DNA of 64,000 nt. Origin: Acidimicrobiales bacterium (lineage in GTDB: Bacteria > Actinomycetota > Acidimicrobiia > Acidimicrobiales > Aldehydirespiratoraceae). Where the stretch lies: contig JAVJSI010000007.1 in assembly GCA_040219515.1 (NCBI GenBank), positions 62,001 to 126,000 on the forward strand. Direction: 5' to 3'. The notes under the pieces are model-generated. The model ran no database searches and had not been told where the DNA came from. It saw nothing but the letters and a program-made list of their open reading frames with translations. How positions within the stretch are numbered: position 1 is the first letter of the stretch; each line of letters begins with the position of its first letter. Of the stretch, positions 1 to 7,404 are shown in pieces. Made by a program: the position numbers and the translations under genes.

Positions 1-1
1 C

Positions 2-226
2 GTGTCACGCGTCTTCGCCCCGGCCGTCGGGATCGACGAGGACCCCGTCACCGGATCGGCCCACACCACCCTCGCGCCCTACTGGTCGGCCCGGTTGATG
101 AGGGATCGCATTCGCTACCACCAGGCCTCGGCCCGGGGCGGCGACCTCGAGGTGACCGTGGTCGGCGATCGTGTCGAGATCTTCGGCCAGGCCGTCACGA
201 CGATGCGCGGCGAACTCCTGGTCTGA
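2..226 (+). CDS. PhzF-family isomerase-like protein, C-terminal part (5' end outside window)
   Basis: This is the C-terminal 74 residues of a PhzF / phenazine-biosynthesis-like protein. The family folds as a two-domain diaminopimelate-epimerase-like barrel and catalyses isomerisations or is of unknown substrate. The visible part has the family signature: an R-x-F-x-P-x-x-G-I segment, then E-D-P-V-T-G-S-A-H, then P-Y-W, and a closing S-x-R-G-G-x-L segment with a hydrophobic strand ending in G-E-L. The GTG at position 2 is simply the first in-frame codon; the real start lies upstream of the window. It is convergent with the oxidoreductase that follows, with three palindromes between them. The family call is firm; the substrate is unknown. 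Confidence 0.85.
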   Translation: MSRVFAPAVGIDEDPVTGSAHTTLAPYWSARLMRDRIRYHQASARGGDLEVTVVGDRVEIFGQAVTTMRGELLV

Positions 227-237
227 CCCGTCCCCCC

Positions 238-294
238 GGTGTCAGACACCTGTCCCGCCGGTGTCAGACACCCGTCCCGCCGGTGTCAGACACC
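238..294. repeat. Three tandem copies of a 13-bp palindrome, 22-bp period
   Basis: GGTGTCAGACACC (GGTGTC / A / GACACC) starts at 238, 260 and 282, separated by a 9-nt spacer reading TGTCCCGCC or CCGTCCCGCC-like, so the period is exactly 22 bp. The array fills the gap between two convergent genes, so it may act as a bidirectional terminator or transcript end. The third copy overlaps the last codons and the stop codon of the oxidoreductase on the minus strand. Confidence 0.9.
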
Positions 295-1275
295 TGTCCC
301 GATGCCGAGCACGATCTTGCCGGCGTTGGCATTGGCGGCCATGTGCTCATGAGCCGCGCCCACCTGGTCCAACGGGTACCGGCTGTCGATCACGGGCGCC
401 AGGTCCCCGTCGGCAACTCGGGGCAGGATCTGGGCGGCGAACTCGCGGGTGATGGCGATCTTCTCCTCGAGCGGACGGGCCCGCAGCGTCGTACCCGTGA
501 TCGTCGCCCGCTTCGCGAGGAGACTCCCTGCGTCGAACGGGACCGGACCTCCGGCCATCACCCCGACCTGGATGATGCGTCCGCCGAGGCACAGCGATTG
601 CACGTTGCGGGGTAGATAGTCGCCACCGATCACATCGAGCACGACCTCGACGCCACGACCGTTCGTGGCCTCGCGGACCCGTTCGACGAAGTCCTCGGTT
701 CGGTAGTCGATCACCACGTCGGCACCGAGACGCTCGCACACGTCGTGTTTGCCGGCCGATGCGGTGACCGCGATGCGGGCCCCGAGCACCTTGGCGATCT
801 GGATCGCGGCGGTACCCACGCCCGACGCCCCGGCGTGCACGAGCGCCCAACGGCCCGAGGTGAGGCCGCCCTGGCGAACGAGTGCATCCCAGGCGGTGAT
901 GAAGACCTCGGGAAACGCACCGGCGTCGGCCAGCGGGAGAGCATCCGGCACGAGCATGGTCTGGCGCTCGTGCACGGCGATCTGCTCGGCGTGGCAACCG
1001 CCGTTGCTGATGCCCATGACGGCATCCCCCACGGCGCGATCGACGACCCGCTCCCCCACGGCGATCACCCGTCCTGCGTACTCGAGCCCGGGGATCTCGT
1101 GAACCATCGGCGGGCCAGGGTAGAGACCCATCCGCTGGAGCAGGTCGGCTCGGTTGAGCGCCGACGACTCGATCGTCACCAGCACCTCCTCGGGTCCGGG
1201 CACAGGGTCGGGAATGTCGCCACGAACCCGGAGAACCTCGGGTCCACCCTTCTCCTCGAGTACGACGGCACGCAT
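286..1275 (-). CDS. NAD(P)H-quinone oxidoreductase, PIG3/zeta-crystallin type
   Basis: A 329-residue medium-chain dehydrogenase/reductase without the zinc ligands, of the PIG3-type quinone oxidoreductase family, which reduces quinones or enones with NADPH in the cytoplasm. The N-terminal GroES-like domain spans about residues 1-125 and the Rossmann domain about 126-260. The nucleotide-binding motif A-G-A-S-G-V-G lies near residues 148-154. The start has a clear ribosome-binding site (GGAGG, about 6 nt before the ATG). It lies 14 bp downstream of the SDR gene and is the last gene of the GntR-AceK-SDR operon. The stop codon and the last two residues fall inside the third 238-294 palindrome, so the repeat may have set the C-terminus. 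Confidence 0.88.
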   Translation of the reverse strand: MRAVVLEEKGGPEVLRVRGDIPDPVPGPEEVLVTIESSALNRADLLQRMGLYPGPPMVHEIPGLEYAGRVIAVGERVVDRAVGDAVMGISNGGCHAEQIAVHERQTMLVPDALPLADAGAFPEVFITAWDALVRQGGLTSGRWALVHAGASGVGTAAIQIAKVLGARIAVTASAGKHDVCERLGADVVIDYRTEDFVERVREATNGRGVEVVLDVIGGDYLPRNVQSLCLGGRIIQVGVMAGGPVPFDAGSLLAKRATITGTTLRARPLEEKIAITREFAAQILPRVADGDLAPVIDSRYPLDQVGAAHEHMAANANAGKIVLGIGTGV

Positions 1276-1289
1276 GTGGTTCCTCCGGT

Positions 1290-2120
1290 TCAGTCGACCG
1301 TCGGGGTCGGCGGCAGGCGCCGCTCGAGCAACGCGTCGAATCGGGTCTGGATCTGGTCGCGGTACGACGGCTTGGTGGCGATCAGAAAATCGCCGGCATC
1401 GATGCCGGCGAGCACGATAGGTGGCACTTCGGCCGGGTCGATGCCGGTCTCGGTGATCTGGAAGAGCGACTCGCGTACGAACGCCGCGTCGTCGCCCTCG
1501 TCGGCGGGGCCGCCGGGCCGCACCTTGTCGGTGTGGGCGATGCCGGTACGGATCGAACTGGGGCAGAGGACCGACGCGCCGATCTTCGCGCCGGAGGCCT
1601 GGAGATCATGGGCCAGCGTCTCGCTCATCGAGAAGGCCGCCACCTTCGACACGTTGTAGGGCCCCGAGAACGGCGCAGCGACGAAGCCGGCCACCGATGA
1701 CGTGTTGACCACATGGCCGTCGTCGCCGCCCGCGATCATGCGGGGCACGAAGGACTTCACGCCGTGGATGATCCCCCACAGGTTCACACCGAGCGCCCAC
1801 TCCCAGTCCTCGATCGACCGCTGCCACGACAAGCCGGCCTGGAACACGCCGGCGTTGTTGCACAGCAGGTGGACCGCGCCCCACTCACCGAAGACGGCAT
1901 CGGCCAGGGCATCGACCGCCCCGGCGTCGGCGACGTCGACGCCCATCGAGATCGTGTCACCGCCGGCCAGGGTGGCGGACTCGGCCGCCGCCGCGGCGTC
2001 GATGTCGGCGGCCGCGACCTTCATGCCCCGTTCGACGAAATGGGCGACCATGGCTCGGCCGATGCCGGAACCGGCGCCGGTAACGACCGCCACTCGTCCT
2101 TCAGTTCGTGAGAGTGGCAT
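1290..2120 (-). CDS. SDR family NAD(P)-dependent oxidoreductase
   Basis: A 276-residue classical short-chain dehydrogenase/reductase. It shows T-G-A-G-S-G-I-G at residues 14-21 for cofactor binding, N-N-A-G at 88-91, the catalytic serine region N-T-S-S at about 139-142, and Y155-x-x-x-K159. The insertion around residues 190-230 (acidic, P-G-G-P-A-D-E) is typical of a subgroup also represented at 51.7 kb in this window, which shares the L-C-N-N-A-G and W-G-x-I-H-G signatures. Its first 20 nt overlap the end of aceK, so the two are translationally coupled. The substrate cannot be told. Confidence 0.88.
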   Translation of the reverse strand: MPLSRTEGRVAVVTGAGSGIGRAMVAHFVERGMKVAAADIDAAAAAESATLAGGDTISMGVDVADAGAVDALADAVFGEWGAVHLLCNNAGVFQAGLSWQRSIEDWEWALGVNLWGIIHGVKSFVPRMIAGGDDGHVVNTSSVAGFVAAPFSGPYNVSKVAAFSMSETLAHDLQASGAKIGASVLCPSSIRTGIAHTDKVRPGGPADEGDDAAFVRESLFQITETGIDPAEVPPIVLAGIDAGDFLIATKPSYRDQIQTRFDALLERRLPPTPTVD

Positions 2121-3849
2121 CGAATCTGAGCTCCTCGGGATAGGGGAAGAAGTCGGGCATCTCGCCGCGCTTGTGTTGTTCCTGCATCGATTTCCAGAAT
2201 TCGACCGTGCAGAGTTCCGGGTGACGGGTTTCCATCACCTCACCGACGACACGCGGCGAACGCAGGTAGGTCTTGAACTCCTCCGGGAAGACGTCGTGGG
2301 GTTCGACCGGGAACCACGGCTGGTCCGACATCTCGTCCTCGTAGTTCTGGCTCACCGGCATCTTGCGGAAGTTCACGTCTTCGAGCAACGCCAGCTCGTC
2401 GTAGTCGTAGAACACCACCGCGCCGTGGCGGGTGACGCCGAAGTTCTTCGGGAAGAGGTCACCGGGGAAGATCGCCGCGGCCGCGAGATCCTTCACCGCG
2501 TAGCCGTAGTCGATGGCTGCCGCCCGGGCCCGATCCGGTGCCATCTCCCGCAGGTAGAGGTCGAGCGGGTAGAGGCGGCGCTCGGTGTAGACGTGGTGGA
2601 GCACGACCTCGTCGTCGGTGATGGTGACCGTGCGGGCGCAGTCGTTGCGCAGCTCGTCGATCAGATCCTCGTCGAAGCGGTCACGTTGGAAGCTGAGGTT
2701 GGTGAACTCCTGGGCATCGACCAGCCGGCCGACGCGATCGTGGTTGAACACGAGCTTGTAGCGCCGCTTCACCTCTTCAGGGGTGGTGCGCTTGGTGGGT
2801 GCGAAGCGGTCCTTGATGAGCTTGAACACCACGTCGAACGACGGCAGCGTGAACACCGCCATCACCATGCCCCGGGCACCGCGGGCCCGCTCGAACCGTG
2901 TGTTCGAGTGCTCCATGTGCCGATAGAGCGCGCGGAAGAGGTTGGTCTTGCCGTGCTGGCTGTAGCCGATCGATGTGTAGAGCTCGGCCACCGGTTTGAC
3001 CGGCAGCAGTGACTTCAGGAACCCGACGATGGCTGCCGGGCGCCGGCACAACACATGGAAATACGAGCGGGTGTAGCCGAACAGCCGACTCGCGTCGGTC
3101 TCGGTGAGGAGAACGGCGTCGACCTGTACACCCTGCTCGGTGTTGAGCAACGGGATGATCACCGGCGACACTCGGTTGAGCCACCGCAGACGACCGACCA
3201 GATAGGCGCCTTTGTTGCGGTAGAAGATCGGTCGGAGCACGTCGATCTCATCGAGCTGGCCATCCCAGATCTCGTCGATCTGTGCGCCGATCCGAGCGGC
3301 GACGAGCTCCGCGTCACCCTCGAGGTCGGCGAAGTGGGCGGCCAGGGGTGAGTGCTCGAAGATCTCGCGCACACAAGCGGCCAGCGACTCGTCGTTGGGA
3401 AATGCTCGATACTCGCCGCGGGTGCCGTCGTCGGCGGGCAGCGCGGTCGGCCCCAGCCAGAGGAACTCGAGGTCGGTGTCGAGGCCGACGATCTCGAACA
3501 AGCGACGCGTCACCGAGTTGTAGAACGTCTCGGCCAGCTCGAGATCCATGCGCTCACCGACGAGATCGACATAGCGGCGCCGGGCCCGCACCCAGAGCGC
3601 CCGCGCCGCGAAATCGTCGTCGGGCAACACGAGGCGGGCCGCGTCGACCACCCCGTAGACCAGCTGCTTGTGGAGCGCGAGACGCTCGGTGGCATCGCTT
3701 TGAAGGGCACTCCAGTCGCGCTCGAGGAACCGACGCGACGCACGATGCGTGACGCCCAGGTAACGGTCGTGGTAGTCGTCGAACGCATCGTGCAGCATGC
3801 GGGCGAGCCGCTCGACGGCCGGATCGACCGGGGGGGCGGTTTCGGTCAC
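2101..3849 (-). CDS. aceK: Isocitrate dehydrogenase kinase/phosphatase AceK
   Basis: A 582-residue protein close to the usual AceK length of about 570-600. AceK phosphorylates and dephosphorylates isocitrate dehydrogenase, switching carbon between the TCA cycle and the glyoxylate bypass. Family hallmarks are visible: the G-Y-S-Q-H-G-K-T segment with a following L-Y-R-H, the K-N-F-G-V-T-R-H-G run and V-F-Y-D-Y-D-E-L, which contains the acidic residue that binds metal in the kinase fold. The start is a GTG that overlaps the stop of the GntR gene (GTGA). AceK is best known from Proteobacteria, so its place here in a GntR-SDR-oxidoreductase operon, with no aceA/aceB in sight, is notable. Family call is secure. 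Confidence 0.95.
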   Translation of the reverse strand: MTETAPPVDPAVERLARMLHDAFDDYHDRYLGVTHRASRRFLERDWSALQSDATERLALHKQLVYGVVDAARLVLPDDDFAARALWVRARRRYVDLVGERMDLELAETFYNSVTRRLFEIVGLDTDLEFLWLGPTALPADDGTRGEYRAFPNDESLAACVREIFEHSPLAAHFADLEGDAELVAARIGAQIDEIWDGQLDEIDVLRPIFYRNKGAYLVGRLRWLNRVSPVIIPLLNTEQGVQVDAVLLTETDASRLFGYTRSYFHVLCRRPAAIVGFLKSLLPVKPVAELYTSIGYSQHGKTNLFRALYRHMEHSNTRFERARGARGMVMAVFTLPSFDVVFKLIKDRFAPTKRTTPEEVKRRYKLVFNHDRVGRLVDAQEFTNLSFQRDRFDEDLIDELRNDCARTVTITDDEVVLHHVYTERRLYPLDLYLREMAPDRARAAAIDYGYAVKDLAAAAIFPGDLFPKNFGVTRHGAVVFYDYDELALLEDVNFRKMPVSQNYEDEMSDQPWFPVEPHDVFPEEFKTYLRSPRVVGEVMETRHPELCTVEFWKSMQEQHKRGEMPDFFPYPEELRFDATLTN

Positions 3850-4613
3850 GTTGGCTCCTCTGAGGTCATGCGTAGACCGCCGCTTCCCGACGCCGACCAG
3901 TCAGCGAAGAACCGATAGCGGTCACCGCGGATCAACGTCACTCGCCACTCGACGACGTCGGCACCGTACTGGCCCAACCGCTCGACCTCGAACGCCGCCT
4001 CGTCGGGTGCGGACCGCAGCACCGAGCGTTGCGGGTCCGAGAGGATGACCGGCGCGATCCGCTCCCAACCGCGATCGGGCCGAAAACCGCATCGCTGCTC
4101 GAGTTCGTCGTAGAGCGCGGTGCGGCTGAAGTCGGCGTCGAGGAGTGGGCGACCGAGGTCTGCAGTCAGCCATGCCGTGTCGAGCGCCAACGGTTCGTCG
4201 TCGGCGAACCGCAGCCGCTCGAGGCGGAACAACTCCGCCCCCGCATCGAGACCGAGCCGTTGGGCCACCTGCGCATCGGCGACCATCCCCAACGCGAGCA
4301 CCTCGCTGCGCTGCTCGACGCCGGCCGCCTCGATCGACGAGAACAGGCTGTAGAGCGCACCGAGGCGCTGCTCGAACGCCGGTCGTTCGACGACCGTTCC
4401 GCGCCCGCGCACACGGGTGAGCAGACCATCGGCCTGGAGCCGTCCGACGGCCTCTCGGACGGTGTGCCGACTCACGTCGTAGTGCCGCGTCAGCTCCAGA
4501 TCGGTGGGGAACCGGTCGTCGAATTCCCCGGCGTCGATGGCTCGGCGCAGTTCGTTCTCGAGCTGCACCCACAGGGGCAGGGCGCTCGATCGGTCGAGTC
4601 GGGAGGAGTCCAT
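3846..4613 (-). CDS. GntR/HutC-family transcriptional regulator
   Basis: A 255-residue regulator with an N-terminal winged helix (about residues 10-80, including the recognition segment Y-D-V-S-R-H-T-V-R-E-A and the wing G-R-G-T-V-V) and a C-terminal UTRA ligand-binding domain (about 95-245), the layout of the HutC subfamily. It is the first gene of the leftward GntR-aceK-SDR-oxidoreductase operon and its stop overlaps the aceK start. A TAGGGT box at 4628-4633 on the same strand could be the -10 element, which would give a leader of only a few nucleotides. It probably controls its own operon; the effector is unknown. Confidence 0.9.
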   Translation of the reverse strand: MDSSRLDRSSALPLWVQLENELRRAIDAGEFDDRFPTDLELTRHYDVSRHTVREAVGRLQADGLLTRVRGRGTVVERPAFEQRLGALYSLFSSIEAAGVEQRSEVLALGMVADAQVAQRLGLDAGAELFRLERLRFADDEPLALDTAWLTADLGRPLLDADFSRTALYDELEQRCGFRPDRGWERIAPVILSDPQRSVLRSAPDEAAFEVERLGQYGADVVEWRVTLIRGDRYRFFADWSASGSGGLRMTSEEPT

Positions 4614-4627
4614 GGGGCCGCCCGCTC

Positions 4628-4633
4628 ACCCTA
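4628..4633 (-). promoter_or_regulatory. Possible -10 box (TAGGGT) of the GntR-aceK operon
   Basis: TAGGGT on the minus strand ends 14 nt before the ATG of the GntR gene, which would put transcription start only about 7 nt upstream of translation. It is also in the 86-bp gap shared with the divergent SnoaL-like gene. No clear -35 element is visible. Confidence 0.35.
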
Positions 4634-4699
4634 GCGGCGCCCGCGGTGCGCATCGGCTCCCGCTGGCCGCCGACAGCGGCTCGTGGCAACGTGACCTCG

Positions 4700-5134
4700 A
4701 TGGCACACTCGCTCAGTCCTTCGATCACCCACGACGACCGGTTCGCGCTGGCCGAACTCGCGGCACGCTACGCCGTTGCCGTCGACACCAGGGACTTCGC
4801 CCGGCTGCGTGACGTGTTCGTCGCCGACGCCCGACTCGACTCCGGACGCAGCGTGCGCGACGGCATCGACGCGATCCTCGATGCGATGCAGGGCCTGCTC
4901 CGCTACGACGCGACGACACACGTCCTGGGACAACAGCTTCTCGAGCCGCACGACGGCGACATCCGGGGGGTCACGTACTGCACCGCTCACCACCTGACTG
5001 TCGCCGACGAGCAGCGGACCGATCGGGTCATGCACATCCGCTACCACGACCGGTTCGTGCCCACCGACGCAGGGTGGCGCATCGCGAACCGGCGCCTGGA
5101 GCTGGTGTGGATCGACGAGCAACCGGTGAACTGA
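4700..5134 (+). CDS. SnoaL-like / nuclear transport factor 2-fold protein
   Basis: A 144-residue protein of the NTF2-like superfamily (SnoaL-like polyketide cyclase / ring-hydroxylating dioxygenase beta-like fold). Seen: an N-terminal helix with A-L-A-E-L-A-A-R-Y, the Y-A-V-A-V-D-T-R-D-F region that usually lines the cavity, F-V-A-D-A-R-L-D, H-V-L-G-Q and a C-terminal W-R-I-A-N-R-R-L-E-L strand. An earlier in-frame ATG at 4646 would add 18 residues unlike the family, so the ATG at 4700 is chosen; there is no strong ribosome-binding site before it. Members are small enzymes or binding proteins, and the role here cannot be told. It is divergent from the GntR gene. Confidence 0.75.
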   Translation: MAHSLSPSITHDDRFALAELAARYAVAVDTRDFARLRDVFVADARLDSGRSVRDGIDAILDAMQGLLRYDATTHVLGQQLLEPHDGDIRGVTYCTAHHLTVADEQRTDRVMHIRYHDRFVPTDAGWRIANRRLELVWIDEQPVN

Positions 5135-5147
5135 GCGGACCGGCGGG

Positions 5148-5432
5148 TCAGTCGCCGTTGGCCGCTCGCTCGTGATGGCGGATCACTTCGGCGATCACGA
5201 AACGCAGGAACGCCTCGCTGAACGCCGGATCGAGGTTGGCCGACGCGGCCAGCTCGCGCAGGCGGGCGATCTGGGCTTCCTCGCGGGCCGGGTCGGCCGG
5301 CGGGAGTCCGACCTGCGCCTTGTACTCCCCAACCGCCTTCGTGACCTTGAACCGCTCGGCGAGGAGAAGGATCAGCGCGGCATCGATGTTGTCGATGCTG
5401 GAGCGATATCGCTCGAGGTTTTCATCACTCAC
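5148..5432 (-). CDS. Chorismate mutase, AroQ type
   Basis: A 94-residue all-helical chorismate mutase domain, which converts chorismate to prephenate on the way to phenylalanine and tyrosine. Seen: R-x-x-I-D-x-I-D near the N-terminus, L-L-A-E-R-F, a conserved K-A-V-G-x-Y-K, the D-P-A-R-E motif and a C-terminal I-A-E-V-I-R-H-H. The likely start is the GTG at 5432, because the only earlier in-frame start (TTG at 5447) lies inside the tRNA-Val gene. The GTG comes only 3 nt after the tRNA 3' end on the same strand, so there is no room for a ribosome-binding site; the message is probably released by tRNA 3' processing. Confidence 0.85.
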   Translation of the reverse strand: MSDENLERYRSSIDNIDAALILLLAERFKVTKAVGEYKAQVGLPPADPAREEAQIARLRELAASANLDPAFSEAFLRFVIAEVIRHHERAANGD

Positions 5433-5435
5433 TCG

Positions 5436-5509
5436 TGGGCCGTACAAGAGTCGAACTTGTGACCTCCTGCGTGTCGAGCAGGCGCTCTAACCAACTGAGC
5501 TAACGGCCC
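5436..5509 (-). tRNA. tRNA-Val (anticodon GAC)
   Basis: A 74-nt tRNA folds cleanly: acceptor GGGCCGT/ACGGCCC with discriminator A, D-stem GCTC/GAGC, anticodon stem CCTGC/GCAGG, T-stem ACAAG/CTTGT with loop TTCGACT. The anticodon loop reads TCGACAC, which puts GAC at positions 34-36 (valine). The residue at position 33 is C instead of the nearly universal U. The 3' end is not followed by an encoded CCA. Confidence 0.92.
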
Positions 5510-5519
5510 TGAGGCCGGA

Positions 5520-5525
5520 ACTGTA
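5520..5525 (-). promoter_or_regulatory. Probable -10 box (TACAGT) for tRNA-Val and chorismate mutase
   Basis: TACAGT on the minus strand lies 10 nt upstream of the tRNA-Val 5' end. TTCGGG, 18 nt further up, is a poor but correctly spaced -35 candidate. Confidence 0.45.
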
Positions 5526-5619
5526 GCAGCGGATCGTCGAAATCCCGAACAGGATTCTGCGCTCGGAAACCAGCCGGGGCCGCCGCGTAAGCGACGACCC
5601 CGGTACTGACCAACTGACG

Positions 5620-5694
5620 AGCGCCGGGCGGGATTTGAACCCGCGACTGTACGGCTTTGCAGGCCGTTCCCTTGGGCCGCTCGGGCACCGGCGC
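5620..5694 (-). tRNA. tRNA-Cys (anticodon GCA)
   Basis: A 75-nt tRNA: acceptor GCGCCGG/CCGGCGC with discriminator U (as expected for cysteine), anticodon stem ACGGC/GCCGT, loop CTGCAAA with anticodon GCA, T-stem GCGGG/CCCGC with loop TTCAAAT. A TACCAT box at 5706-5711 (minus strand), 11 nt upstream, is a plausible -10. No encoded CCA. About 110 nt separate it from tRNA-Val; that spacer holds nothing else I recognise beyond the tRNA-Val promoter. Confidence 0.95.
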
Positions 5695-5760
5695 CAGCGG
5701 GGGAAATGGTAGCGGGCCTCACCGTTGGTGCGGGCCTTTGTTGCGTGAGACCATCAGGCG

Positions 5761-6480
5761 ATGTCCGAAGTCCCGCACCGGCGCTCGCCAGCCTCCGCTC
5801 CCCGGCGCTCGCCGCTCGACATGTTGGGTGTGCTGGCCAAGACCGACGGCGAGGTGAGCGAGACCACCCGCCTCGTCGAGATCTACACGATGGAGGGCCT
5901 GCTGCAGATCATGTGGCACGGCGCGCCCGACGCCGACGATGTGGTGCTGATGTGTGGCGGAGCCATGGGCGGCATGCTCGGCCCCGGACGGTCGCTCTAC
6001 CTCGACTTCGGCCTCGAGCTCGCGGCGCAGGGTCGCGCCGCGATGGCGGTCGGCTACCGCAAGCCCGGCGACCTCACGCGCTCGCTGCTCGACACCTGCG
6101 CCGCTGCGGATCTGGCATTGCGCAACGGCGCAAAACGGTTCGCGATTCTCGGCCACTCGTTCGGTGGCGCCGTGGCGATCCAGGCTGCATCGACCTTCGC
6201 GGCCCACACCGCAGGCGTGATCACCTACGCCACCCAATCGGCCGGTTGCGAGGAAGCCGCCCGCATCGGCGACACGCCGCTGCTCCTGCTGCATGGCGAG
6301 AACGATTCGATTCTCGGTCCGGAGAACTCGATGATGGTCCGCTCTCTCGCTGGCACCGGCGAGGTCCGGCTGTTCCCCGACACCGACCACCTCATGGCCG
6401 AAGTCGCCGACGAGATCGCCGAGATCACCCGCACCTGGATCCACGATCGTTTCCAGCCCCCCGTCACCCCACCAACTTGA
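5761..6480 (+). CDS. Alpha/beta hydrolase (dienelactone-hydrolase-like)
   Basis: A 239-residue single-domain alpha/beta hydrolase. The nucleophile elbow is G-H-S-F-G-G near residues 136-141. The acid is likely the D of H-G-E-N-D-S near residue 180 and the base the H of D-T-D-H-L near residue 209. The first 20 residues are Pro/Ser/Arg-rich and probably disordered. This small, lidless form resembles dienelactone hydrolases and intracellular acyl-carrier esterases more than secreted lipases. There is no signal peptide, so it acts in the cytoplasm. It stands alone after the divergent tRNA genes, and an inverted repeat follows its stop codon. The substrate is unknown. Confidence 0.82.
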   Translation: MSEVPHRRSPASAPRRSPLDMLGVLAKTDGEVSETTRLVEIYTMEGLLQIMWHGAPDADDVVLMCGGAMGGMLGPGRSLYLDFGLELAAQGRAAMAVGYRKPGDLTRSLLDTCAAADLALRNGAKRFAILGHSFGGAVAIQAASTFAAHTAGVITYATQSAGCEEAARIGDTPLLLLHGENDSILGPENSMMVRSLAGTGEVRLFPDTDHLMAEVADEIAEITRTWIHDRFQPPVTPPT

Positions 6481-6482
6481 TG

Positions 6483-6534
6483 GAGTTGACCACCGCTGCG
6501 GTGGTCAACTCACCTCAATTTCGGGGGTGGGGGG
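6483..6534. repeat. Interspersed inverted-repeat element, copy 1
   Basis: A perfect 14-bp inverted repeat with a 1-nt centre (GAGTTGACCACCGC / T / GCGGTGGTCAACTC, 6483-6511) is followed by CACCTCAATTT and a G-rich run. The same stem, the same CCTCAATTT and a similar G-rich tail recur at 15517-15570. It lies 2 bp after the hydrolase stop codon, so it could also terminate transcription. Confidence 0.88.
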
Positions 6535-6561
6535 ATTTCGGGAGGGGTGGGGGTGGAGTTC

Positions 6562-6567
6562 TACAGT
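6562..6567 (+). promoter_or_regulatory. -10 box TACAGT of a probable leaderless transcript
   Basis: TACAGT is followed by exactly 6 nt and then the ATG of the SDR gene at 6574. There is no ribosome-binding site in between, so transcription probably starts at or beside the A of the ATG. Confidence 0.5.
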
Positions 6568-6573
6568 GACGCG

Positions 6574-7404
6574 ATGTCGATCGAGATCAACTTCACGGGA
6601 CGAGTCGCGCTGGTCGTGGGCGGTGGCGGCGGCGGGATCGGCACGTCGGTCTGCCGCCACCTCGCCACCGCCGGTGCCGACGTGATCGCGATCAGCGGGG
6701 TGAACGAGCACGTCGACGCCACCCGCGCCGACGTCGAATCGCTCGGCCGTCGCGTCTCGACCCAGGTCGCCGACGTGCGCGACTTCGATGCGCTGCGCGC
6801 CGCGATCGACGCCGGTGCGGCCGAGCTCGGACACCCGACGCTGCTCGTGAACGTGGTGGGTGGGGCCACCCCCGAGCACTGGCATCGGATGACCGAGTTC
6901 CCGATCGAGTCATTCGATCATCTGATGACCACCAACCTCCGCTACGCGTTCGTCGCGTGCCAGCACGTCGCGAAGGAGCTCATCGCCCAGGGCACCCCGG
7001 GGGCGATCGTGAACATCTCGTCGATCGCCAGCAGGGGACAGCCGCTGCTGTCGGCCTATGGCGCGGCGAAGGCCGGCCTCGACTCGCTCACCCGGTCGAT
7101 GGCGATGGAGTGGGGACGCCACGGCATCCGGGCCAACACGCTGGCACCCGGCACGATCAACACGCCCCGCTCGGGTCGCGATCCCGACGAGGTCGACCCA
7201 TTGGCCATGAGCATCTCACTCCAGCGCCGGGGCCGCCCCGACGACATCGCCGACGTGGCGATGTTCCTCCTGTCGGATCTGGCGAGCTATGTCAGCGGTC
7301 AGACGCTCGACGTCGACGGAGGGCCGAGCCGCGGCGGTGTCGACGAACACGATCTGCCGATCTTCGTGACCAACGAAGCGATCCGCAGCCGGTTCGAACC
7401 GTGA
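6574..7404 (+). CDS. SDR family oxidoreductase
   Basis: A 276-residue classical SDR. The cofactor motif is V-V-G-G-G-G-G-G-I-G, an all-glycine variant of the usual T-G-x-x-x-G-I-G. Also seen are V-N-V-V-G-G in the N-N-A-G position, the catalytic I-V-N-I-S-S segment and Y-G-A-A-K-A-G. A GTG at 6547 would add nine residues, but the TACAGT box 6 nt before the ATG at 6574 and the loss of family similarity upstream favour 6574. The C-terminal extension past G-Q-T-L-D-V-D-G-G-P is about 30 residues. Its stop overlaps the start of the disrupted cyclase gene (GTGA), so both belong to one transcript. Confidence 0.85.
   Translation: MSIEINFTGRVALVVGGGGGGIGTSVCRHLATAGADVIAISGVNEHVDATRADVESLGRRVSTQVADVRDFDALRAAIDAGAAELGHPTLLVNVVGGATPEHWHRMTEFPIESFDHLMTTNLRYAFVACQHVAKELIAQGTPGAIVNISSIASRGQPLLSAYGAAKAGLDSLTRSMAMEWGRHGIRANTLAPGTINTPRSGRDPDEVDPLAMSISLQRRGRPDDIADVAMFLLSDLASYVSGQTLDVDGGPSRGGVDEHDLPIFVTNEAIRSRFEP

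Noticed and set aside
5436-5694. tRNA genes as integration site of a mobile element
   Set aside because: No integrase, no duplicated tRNA 3' end and no change in gene style on either side.
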